From positions 1-15,632 of the forward strand of contig CAKQHC010000030.1 in NCBI GenBank assembly GCA_934234005.1: DNA of 15,632 nucleotides, written 5' to 3'. Under the pieces are notes generated by a model. It was not told the origin of the DNA, searched no databases, and saw only the letters and a program-made list of their open reading frames with translations. Positions 5,419-11,857 of the stretch are shown piece after piece. A program made the position numbers and the translations under genes. Origin of the DNA: an uncultured Methanomassiliicoccales archaeon. Its GTDB lineage: Archaea > Thermoplasmatota > Thermoplasmata > Methanomassiliicoccales > Methanomethylophilaceae. Position 1 is the first letter of the stretch; the number at the start of each line of letters is the position of its first letter.

Positions 5419-6243
5419 CAGATTATGCCGCTCTCTCTCTCTCACGTGGTATGCGCGCACGGCCCACACGCCACCCCTCATCCTCTGATACACCATTTCC
5501 CTGCGTTCGAGGAATGCAAGCGCGGTTCTCATCTCTGACGAACTCATGCCAATCTCACGTCTGAGCATCGGGATGTCAATCTCTTCACCGAATCCCGACA
5601 GCACGGCAAACACTCTGACCGCAGGCGGAATGTAAACCGTGCCGAACTTAGTCACGGCTCTCCGACGTTTGCCGCAATCCACCGCAGGTCTGCCCTTCAG
5701 ACTGGCATCCGCCATTCTGACCGCAGTCTTGGGACCGGACCATCCGTACGTTTTCTTTCTGTTCGGGAACTCACCCGCAACAAACGTTCCGCCCGACAGA
5801 GACCCTATCCCGACCGCGCCTGTCATGACGCACTGCGCCACGGCAGTCTCCGTCATAGTCCGCACCGCACGTCTGATGCGTGTCGTTCTGTTGTGCGTGA
5901 CATTTGCCGAGACGATATGCGTAAGCATCTCCATCGGCAGGACACCGTAGACATCAAGGGCTCTGATTACTGTCGCCGCAGTCTCGTACAGTTCGTCCGG
6001 TGACGGACTGTATTCCGCCTCGGACAATCCGTGAGGGTCGCCCTCGTCATAGTCCTCATCGAGGACACTGCCCTCATAAGGGCTGTTATTCCCATCGTGG
6101 ATGTTGCCCTCACAAGGGCTGTTATTCCCATCGAGGACACTGCCCTCATAAGGGTCGTTGCTCCTGCCGAGGGCATTGCCCCCGCAGGCTCCGTCTCCGC
6201 AGAGACGGTCGTCTGCATCACAAGGCGTATCATGTGTAACCAT
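5386..6243 (-). CDS. predicted DNA-binding protein with two possible winged-helix regions and a 36-bp repeat tract
   Basis: I do not recognise the family of this 285-residue protein. After a short N-terminus comes an acidic low-complexity tract of three 12-residue units such as NNSPYEGSVLDE (about 29-63). Residues about 84-140 (ELYETAATVIRALDVYG and PMEMLTHIV onwards) and about 203-265 (PPAVRVFAVLSGFGEEIDI, then MLRREIGMSSSEMRTALAFL and ERREMVYQR) look like two winged-helix domains, the second more convincingly. The start is ATG 6243, six bases after the stop of the upstream gene and preceded by GGAG; the longer version from 6291 would overlap that gene. GC-rich codon use sets it apart from the genes to the right. 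A regulator or a plasmid/virus replication initiator are both possible. Confidence 0.65.
   Translation of the reverse strand: MVTHDTPCDADDRLCGDGACGGNALGRSNDPYEGSVLDGNNSPCEGNIHDGNNSPYEGSVLDEDYDEGDPHGLSEAEYSPSPDELYETAATVIRALDVYGVLPMEMLTHIVSANVTHNRTTRIRRAVRTMTETAVAQCVMTGAVGIGSLSGGTFVAGEFPNRKKTYGWSGPKTAVRMADASLKGRPAVDCGKRRRAVTKFGTVYIPPAVRVFAVLSGFGEEIDIPMLRREIGMSSSEMRTALAFLERREMVYQRMRGGVWAVRAYHVRERERHNLCAGLTAVSRA
6061..6180 (-). repeat. 36-bp tandem repeats inside a coding region
   Basis: Units at 6061-6096, 6097-6132 and 6133-6168, with a partial fourth to about 6180, keep the reading frame and encode 12-residue acidic units. The first and second units share a long identical second half. Each contains a small palindrome of the type GCCCT-N4-AGGGC. 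Confidence 0.85.
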
Positions 6244-6248
6244 GACTC

Positions 6249-6788
6249 TCACTCCACAGTGCAGTACGATTCGGCCGGTGCGACCTTGCACCCGAACTCG
6301 GTAATCTTCACGTCTTTAATGCAGATGCTCCTGCCTGTATACCCCGACCCGCACGCACCGCCCGGAAATTTATGCGTATTGCGCACGATGTTTATGGCCA
6401 GATGCCTAAACAGAGCGACTTTCTCCTCCTTATCCATACTATGGAATCTAACGGATGTCGGAGACGTTCTGTCAACCGCGGTGACGAACACGTAATCTCT
6501 AATCTTAATATCTGCATCGACCACGACAGGCTTGTACGCACTGTCATCGGGATGCGGACCGTAGCATATGAAAGTATATTCTTTCCTGCCGTCCTTGAAT
6601 GTCATCATATACTCCTCCGTAAACCAACATCCTTTCTCAAACACCGCGGAATACAGAGACATCTCTTTGTACCCATCGGAGTTTATGAGAATGCCCGAAT
6701 CGGTGCAGAGCGGAAATTCATACACCGTAGACCCCGTCACACAGATGAGTTCTTTAATCTGCCCGTTGTTGTCGTCTTGAATACCCAT
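6249..6788 (-). CDS. hypothetical protein, first gene of the virus-like cluster
   Basis: I do not recognise this 179-residue protein. It has no membrane segment or signal peptide and looks like a soluble alpha/beta protein. Visible features are a central block with FTEEYMMTFKDGRKEYTFIC, a helical piece KEEKVALFRHLAINIVRNTH, and a Cys/Gly-rich segment GGACGSGYTGRSICIKD near the C-terminus. The start is well supported: AGGAG (6801-6797) precedes ATG 6788 at a normal distance. The same TAGGAGATGA stretch contains the stop codon of the truncated Hsp70 gene, so this gene is probably transcribed from the Hsp70 side. The next gene starts six bases after its stop. Confidence 0.7.
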   Translation of the reverse strand: MGIQDDNNGQIKELICVTGSTVYEFPLCTDSGILINSDGYKEMSLYSAVFEKGCWFTEEYMMTFKDGRKEYTFICYGPHPDDSAYKPVVVDADIKIRDYVFVTAVDRTSPTSVRFHSMDKEEKVALFRHLAINIVRNTHKFPGGACGSGYTGRSICIKDVKITEFGCKVAPAESYCTVE

Positions 6789-6792
6789 ATTT

Positions 6793-7251
6793 TCATCTCC
6801 TATATCTGGCGGGTTTTGGTTGATTCTGACGATTTTGTCCCGATGATATTCCGACCGGAACGGTTATGGTGACTGCTTCGATATTTGTGTTTTTGTATTC
6901 TCCGCTTCTGATGGCAGCGGATTTCACCTCTGATATGAGGTACGCAAGATATTTTTCAATGATCTGTTGGATTGTATATTCTTTTCCTCCGCTTACGATG
7001 TATTTGGAAAGGTTGTCAGAACTTTCTCTTACTGTCCTTTTCATGTAGCGAACGACATCATTCGGGTGTTTGAATGCCTGCCCGGTAACGCAGTCTTCTC
7101 CGAATTTTTCCCTGTAATCTTCGGAATACATGAAAAGACTCGGTATTCCCATCCCTGTGGTGTCGTTTTTCATGAACGTAGTTACCGGTATGAGTCCGTT
7201 CATGATGGCTGCGGTCGAATAACATGTTCCGAAATCTATTCCTAGTATCAT
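6793..7251 (-). pseudogene. Hsp70/DnaK-like ATPase, truncated after about 137 codons
   Basis: The 152-residue frame begins as a proper Hsp70-type actin-fold ATPase: the phosphate-1 loop GIDFGTCYSTAA (residues 4-15), IPSLF, a GEDCVTGQAF segment like the usual VGxxA region, and the strand AVTITVPVGI (about 126-135) that corresponds to AVITVPA in DnaK. Soon after this the sequence stops resembling Hsp70 (tail NRQNQPKPARYRR) and ends at a TGA within the ribosome binding region of the next gene. The second half of the ATPase domain and the substrate-binding domain are missing from the window. The start is ATG 7251, with GAGGAAA upstream. I read it as a gene broken by the arrival of the virus-like cluster. 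A deliberately short protein is less likely. Confidence 0.78.
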
Positions 7252-7330
7252 TCTGATTTCCTCGGAACGTATATCATATGCAAGAATATAATATAAAATT
7301 TTAATATAGTATGAAAATAATTATTACAAT
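7252..7330. promoter_or_regulatory. divergent AT-rich promoter region
   Basis: This short gap separates the minus-strand Hsp70 remnant from the plus-strand CARF gene. It contains TATAATATAAAATTTT (about 7287-7302), a good archaeal TATA-type sequence about 29-44 bases before the CARF start. The CARF gene has no Shine-Dalgarno sequence and is probably leaderless. The Hsp70 side has GAGGAAA before its ATG. Confidence 0.5.
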
Positions 7331-8014
7331 ATGCATGTTCATATCGCCAGTATGGGGCGGACCAAAGAGCCTGTACTGAAAGGAATCAATGCAATTCCGG
7401 GAATAGATAAAGTATATCTTATGGTAAGCGAGAAGTTTGCCGAAGAAGCTGATGAAGTCAGAAAAATCTGTGCGTGCATGTCTATGAATGTCGAAATCCG
7501 TTATGTTTCCGGATTCAGTTTTCAGCAGATCACCGAAACAATCAATGGGATACACCGCGAGAATTGTAAACCCAGAGTAACATTTTCGATAAATATTACG
7601 GGGGGTACCAACCTCATGGCTGCTGCGGCATGTTCGTGTGCATTCCTGATCGGTGCTACGATATATTATGTTCAATGGGATGATAACCTGCCGATATCGG
7701 AACAGCTTCAGGAGATTCCCATGCCGCATTCTCCGAATCTCGGAACCATTAAGGGGAAGACGGAGGAAATTTTGCAGTATGTTTATGAACGGTCGTCGGA
7801 AGGGCCGATATCAAATACAGATATAATCGATAAGTTCGACATCGATATACAGAACAGCGGATACCATCTTAGAAAACTGGAGGCAGAGAAGCTGATTTCC
7901 ATTACCAAGGGATTTGTATGTTCTGACGGAAAGACTGATAAGAGACGTAATACCGTAGCACTGACCGATCAGGGAAAGATGGTTGCGTTATGGATGAGGA
8001 ACGAGCACAGCTGA
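7331..8014 (+). CDS. CARF-winged-helix regulator (DUF6293/Csa3-like)
   Basis: This 227-residue protein has an N-terminal Rossmann-like CARF domain (about 1-130) starting HVHIASMGRTKEPVLKGI, with the hallmark loop NITGGTNLMAAAAC (88-101) that in CARF proteins contacts the ligand. A winged-helix domain follows (about 137-225: GKTEEILQYVYE, then ISNTDIIDKF, NSGYHLRKLEAEKLI and the wing with NTVALTDQG). This layout matches the HFX_2341/DUF6293 type of archaeal CARF-HTH proteins and resembles Csa3 of type I CRISPR systems. Such proteins are thought to change DNA binding when a cyclic oligonucleotide or similar ligand binds. No cas gene or CRISPR array is present here. It ends exactly where the convergent HEPN-helicase gene ends. 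I infer a shared role in stress or defence; the ligand is unknown. Confidence 0.83.
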   Translation: MHVHIASMGRTKEPVLKGINAIPGIDKVYLMVSEKFAEEADEVRKICACMSMNVEIRYVSGFSFQQITETINGIHRENCKPRVTFSINITGGTNLMAAAACSCAFLIGATIYYVQWDDNLPISEQLQEIPMPHSPNLGTIKGKTEEILQYVYERSSEGPISNTDIIDKFDIDIQNSGYHLRKLEAEKLISITKGFVCSDGKTDKRRNTVALTDQGKMVALWMRNEHS

Positions 8015-10666
8015 TTATTTTTTGTAAGATTGTACTATCTTTCCAATCAGTTCATTCGGTTTGGCTGCCCAGTATTCCGTATCGCATACGACGACGAGTC
8101 TCTTTTTGGCTCTTGACAGAGCTGTATTGATGACTTTTTTCCCTTTCAGTTTGGCATCCGCGGTGCTGGTAAAACGCGGGGGTTTGTCTTCGTTGCAGGC
8201 TCTTCCGTCGCATACGGATATTATTACCGTGTCCCATTCTTTGCCTTGGGATTTGTGTATCGTAATTATATGGTTAGACAGTGAATCATCCAGTCTTTTT
8301 ATGCAACGCATTTGGTCTTTATACGGCGTCAGGATTACAAAATTGCCATTTTTTATAGATTTTGCGTATTCAACAACTCTTTCGGCTTCTTTTATGTTTT
8401 CGCGCAGGGTTTTGTTGTAGCGTTTCGGAAAACTGTCGATATGTGCATCCAATACGACAACTTCCAGGGCATTAGGATTGCCGGATTTAAGTTTAAGACC
8501 GTATATCATATCGCCCAGTATGGTAGCAAGATTCTGTCCGAATCTGTGTGTGGTCACCAGTCTGGCCACAGACGTGTATTCGAATGTGGGCTCTTCACCA
8601 GATTCGTACAGTTTCGAAGACAGCATGATGTTGTCGCTGAACAGGGTATCAACATATAAGGCAGACATGTCCCAGAGATAATCGAATCTATGTCCGTCGA
8701 CGGTCATGTTTTCATTCATCTTACCCGAGTCGATTTCGCATACCGGAGGCAACTGCATATGGTCCCCCAGCATGGTAATCGGCGCACCCAGCGAGAACAG
8801 GGCCAATGCCTGTATGCAGCTGCAATATCCCGCCTCGTCTATGAAAACATGATCGACATCTAATTTCATACGTTTTTCGTAAAATTCCGGACCGTACGAA
8901 ATAAGGAATTTGGACATTGTCATGGCGATGACTCTGCAGGAATTAATGTCGCTTTTCGGATTCTCTTTTTCGAATTTTAGAATTTTGTTATGTACGTTAT
9001 TCTCTTTGGAGACAAGTTCGTCAATCGATAGCCTGCCCAGTTCGGAATCGGTTACCCTGTCTTCCGAATAGATGATTCTTTTGACGTTATCCATGAATTC
9101 CCTTATGTTGTGTTCGTTGACATCGGAAGCTATTATTGAGTAGCGGGGATCGGAACGTATTGCTTTTGTGAGGCTGCTCATCATAGAAACGAGTTTGGCG
9201 GAACCGGATCCGATTTTGCCTGCACCGTTTGCAAATTTAAATGCCTCATCCAATACGCTTTTCAGTTCCGTATAACGTTTGTCGGCTATTGCGATTCTTA
9301 TGTTTGACAGACTTTGTCTGTATTGGTGCAGTACGGGTTGTATGCTTTTTTCCTCGCAGACGTACTGATATTCTCCCAGGAATTCCGATGTGGGAGTGCC
9401 GATTCTTATGAGATCCCGTTCGGGATTTACCTGGCATCCTTTGTCATCTTTAAATGCGGATATCAGACCGATAATCACTTGTTCCAATGCATAGTTTGTG
9501 GGAGCGATTATGAGAACTCTCTCGTTTCTGCGCACACATTCGTTGATTGCTTTTGCAAGAACATATCTCGTTTTTCCGGATCCCGGTACTCCCCAAACGT
9601 ACGATAAAGGTTCTTTCATGACGAGTTTCACGGCTTCCAGTTGGTCTTTTGTTATGTTATCCAAACCTTTGGACAGTATAGCGTCCGCAGAGAAAGGCTG
9701 GGGTTTTTTAGGAAATGAAATATAGTTTCCGTAAATTTCATAGAAATGTCCGGTGTTTCTGATGAGCCATGTCATATCTGAGAACAACTGTATGTTAGAA
9801 TCGTCTTTTATTGCGTCGTCCAGATCTTTTTCGGGATACATTCTGACTGTTTTGTTGAGGTAGTCGAATCCCTGAAATGTGGCAGCGTAACTGGGATATT
9901 CTTTTCCGTCCACGATTATGCCTGTCGAGTCGTCTACGGTGAATTTTTCATCTAGTTTCAGGAGATACACATCGCCTTTTTTTGTGTGTTTTACTTTGAC
10001 AACGTTACGTGAAATGTCATCCTTTTCAAGCTGTCTGTCTGTTATTGCCGAAAGAAATCCAGATGTGGATTTGATGCATATGTCGCATATGCCTTCGTTT
10101 ATTCTTGGTATTTTGTTGCATATGGTAATTGTTTCAACGGAGTTTTCCTGTTTTTCTTCTATGAGCGGACTGTTATCGATAAACAGGGATTTTTTAGGTT
10201 TTTCGTCTTTTATTGTCTCTGCGAGTTTTTCCAGTTCGTCGCCTATGTCGAGATTCATTTCGTCGTTAAAATCTATCAAAGTTTCGAGATATTCGTGTGC
10301 ATCTTCGGCATTGAATGATTGATCTCCGGTATGGCTTCTCTCGTTGCGGATTTTTCTGACCTCTTTTGCATGTTTCTTAAGACTTTTGCCTCCGTTGAAC
10401 AGCTCGGGGTTTCTTTCTACTATTTTGCAACATAATTGGGTGTCAAGGCATGATCTTATCATATCTTCGTCGGCATAATCGACTTCTTTTATGTCGCGCT
10501 GAATTCCGAGATCGACTTTGTTCTTAACAATCTGGGTATTCCACCATGACTGGCCGTATTTGTACAGCATTGCCGTACTGATTTTACTTTGCATTGCTGT
10601 GGTAGTGACGTCCAGTGCACGCGAGACGATTTCTTTGTTGTTAAGATCGTATCCGATCTGACTCAT
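8015..10666 (-). CDS. HEPN (Swt1-type) domain fused to Upf1-like SF1 helicase
   Basis: The 883-residue protein begins with a Swt1-type HEPN domain (about 8-135): YGQSWWNTQI, DTQLCCKIVERNPELF, then RKIRNERSHTG with the RNase motif R107-X4-H112. A beta-rich middle (about 180-325) leads to a superfamily 1 helicase: DQLEAV (Q-type motif, 341-346), Walker A GVPGSGKT (359-366), APTNYALEQ (388-396), Walker B FIDEAG (608-613), motif III GDHMQLPP (634-641), THRFGQN (706-712), motif V IHKSQGKEWDTVI (803-815) and motif VI NTALSRAKKRLVVV (847-860). All key residues are present, so ATP-driven DNA or RNA unwinding is expected. A long helical insert separates motifs Ia and II (about 430-600). HEPN domains of this kind usually cut RNA. 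The neighbour is a CARF regulator, which points to defence or RNA quality control. The start at 10666 has no Shine-Dalgarno sequence. Confidence 0.88.
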   Translation of the reverse strand: MSQIGYDLNNKEIVSRALDVTTTAMQSKISTAMLYKYGQSWWNTQIVKNKVDLGIQRDIKEVDYADEDMIRSCLDTQLCCKIVERNPELFNGGKSLKKHAKEVRKIRNERSHTGDQSFNAEDAHEYLETLIDFNDEMNLDIGDELEKLAETIKDEKPKKSLFIDNSPLIEEKQENSVETITICNKIPRINEGICDICIKSTSGFLSAITDRQLEKDDISRNVVKVKHTKKGDVYLLKLDEKFTVDDSTGIIVDGKEYPSYAATFQGFDYLNKTVRMYPEKDLDDAIKDDSNIQLFSDMTWLIRNTGHFYEIYGNYISFPKKPQPFSADAILSKGLDNITKDQLEAVKLVMKEPLSYVWGVPGSGKTRYVLAKAINECVRRNERVLIIAPTNYALEQVIIGLISAFKDDKGCQVNPERDLIRIGTPTSEFLGEYQYVCEEKSIQPVLHQYRQSLSNIRIAIADKRYTELKSVLDEAFKFANGAGKIGSGSAKLVSMMSSLTKAIRSDPRYSIIASDVNEHNIREFMDNVKRIIYSEDRVTDSELGRLSIDELVSKENNVHNKILKFEKENPKSDINSCRVIAMTMSKFLISYGPEFYEKRMKLDVDHVFIDEAGYCSCIQALALFSLGAPITMLGDHMQLPPVCEIDSGKMNENMTVDGHRFDYLWDMSALYVDTLFSDNIMLSSKLYESGEEPTFEYTSVARLVTTHRFGQNLATILGDMIYGLKLKSGNPNALEVVVLDAHIDSFPKRYNKTLRENIKEAERVVEYAKSIKNGNFVILTPYKDQMRCIKRLDDSLSNHIITIHKSQGKEWDTVIISVCDGRACNEDKPPRFTSTADAKLKGKKVINTALSRAKKRLVVVCDTEYWAAKPNELIGKIVQSYKK

Positions 10667-10806
10667 GATACTAGGAATATATACTATAGATAAGATATTA
10701 ACGGACTAAACATCTGTTTTAAACAATTTGACATAAATACTATTAAAATTTTTAATAATATATTAATTAAAATTAATGTATTCTTATATGTAATCGTGCA
10801 TGCAAT
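10667..10806. promoter_or_regulatory. divergent AT-rich promoter with two palindromes
   Basis: The gap between the HEPN-helicase gene (minus) and the M48 protease gene (plus) is extremely AT-rich. TATTAAAA-T-TTTTAATA (10741-10757) is a perfect inverted repeat, and ATTAATT-AA-AATTAAT (10762-10777) a second one 30-45 bases before the protease start. TATA-like sequence is abundant on both strands. The palindromes may be operators for either gene, but in such AT-rich DNA chance is a real alternative. Confidence 0.45.
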
Positions 10807-11799
10807 ATGTATGGAACACAGAACAGATGGAAAATCGATACCGCATTGAGTATGGCTGTAATAGCGGTGATGTATTCTCTGACAGGATTGATATTCGGAG
10901 CGGTGTTCGGATATGCATTCGGCATATCGGACTATTTAATCCCGCGCGCTACGGGATTTATGTTTGCGGTATCTTTGTTTGTTATGGCAATATGTTATTT
11001 TTCTGTCCCCGACACTCCCAAGGGTTGTGATAAATGGGTAGAATTGGACGAACATGAACAGCCAGAAATTTACAGAAGAATAGACTCGATGTGTAAGTCG
11101 TTGAATATACGCAGGCCGCACCTGTACATTACGAGCGATCCGTTTCCGAATGCGTACGCCATGGGAAAAACACCCGAACACGCACACATATGTCTGACAT
11201 CCGGACTGATAAATCTGTATTTGGAGAGAAGGATAGGAAATGACGAATTAATGGCGATAGTGGGTCATGAGCTGTCGCATATTGCCCATCGCGATACGGT
11301 TGTTATAGGCGTGGCAGAGAACTGTATCAAAGCATTGTCGGGTTCGACTGTTTTGATAGGATTTATGTCGGTTATGTTCATGGGATCTGTAAATTCATCC
11401 ACGGGCAGACGCGGAGGTGTTTCGGGACCCGCAGCATTATTTCTTATAATCGTGGCTCTGTTGTTCTGTGTATTTGCCGCGTTGTTGATAGTTATGATCC
11501 CGGGAGCGGCAATTATATCAAAATATGCGATAAGCAGGAACCGCGAATATCTTGCCGATGAATCGTCAGCTATAATAACCAATACTCCTCTGGCTCTTGC
11601 ATCTGTTCTTAAAAAATTAGAAAATTTTTCCGTCGACCGCAGAGTTGTTCCCCCATACTCTGTTTCAAAATGGACCGTCAACCCAAACGGCATAAAACGC
11701 GGTATTATCGACGGTTTGCTGGAAACACATCCTTCTACCGAAAACAGAATTAAAAGATTGGATAAACTGGCGGTAAAAATGTCTAGAAAACCGCAATGA
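10807..11799 (+). CDS. htpX: HtpX-like M48 family membrane zinc metalloprotease
   Basis: This 330-residue protein has the layout of HtpX-type proteases, which degrade misfolded or damaged membrane proteins. Two N-terminal membrane segments (about 14-40 and 48-66) are followed by a cytosolic catalytic part with HELSH (H154, E155, H158) in IVGHELSHIAHRD and the third zinc ligand in NREYLAD (E247). Two further hydrophobic segments lie between these (about 177-195 and 206-236). The C-terminal LLETHPSTENRIKRL is also a family hallmark. Length is slightly above the usual 280-300. The start ATG 10807 has no Shine-Dalgarno sequence and is probably leaderless. It diverges from the HEPN-helicase gene, but I see no reason to link their functions. 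Confidence 0.92.
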   Translation: MYGTQNRWKIDTALSMAVIAVMYSLTGLIFGAVFGYAFGISDYLIPRATGFMFAVSLFVMAICYFSVPDTPKGCDKWVELDEHEQPEIYRRIDSMCKSLNIRRPHLYITSDPFPNAYAMGKTPEHAHICLTSGLINLYLERRIGNDELMAIVGHELSHIAHRDTVVIGVAENCIKALSGSTVLIGFMSVMFMGSVNSSTGRRGGVSGPAALFLIIVALLFCVFAALLIVMIPGAAIISKYAISRNREYLADESSAIITNTPLALASVLKKLENFSVDRRVVPPYSVSKWTVNPNGIKRGIIDGLLETHPSTENRIKRLDKLAVKMSRKPQ

Positions 11800-11845
11800 T
11801 GCTGATGTTGCATGATTTGTAGTAAAAGATATAATCTTCAGCATC
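11798..11845. promoter_or_regulatory. promoter of the siroheme reductase with flanking inverted repeat
   Basis: An AAAAGATATAAT stretch (11823-11834) is a fair TATA box 24-35 bases before ATG 11858. It lies between the arms of an 8-bp inverted repeat, GATGCTGA (11798-11805) and TCAGCATC (11838-11845). The arms are 32 bases apart, so an operator pair or chance are both possible. TTGAGGGT directly before the ATG may serve as a weak ribosome binding site. Confidence 0.4.
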
Positions 11846-11857
11846 GGTGTTGAGGGT

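Noticed and set aside
6061..6180. Possible CRISPR-like or intergenic repeat array
   Set aside because: The units are contiguous, without spacers, and keep the reading frame of the 285-aa gene.
7301..7729. Minus-strand 142-codon frame across the CARF gene
   Set aside because: It is antisense to the CARF domain, whose motifs are clear, and crosses the AT-rich promoter.
7331..8014. Part of a type III CRISPR-Cas locus
   Set aside because: No cas10, csm, cmr, cas1/cas2 or array in the window; only the CARF domain recalls such systems.
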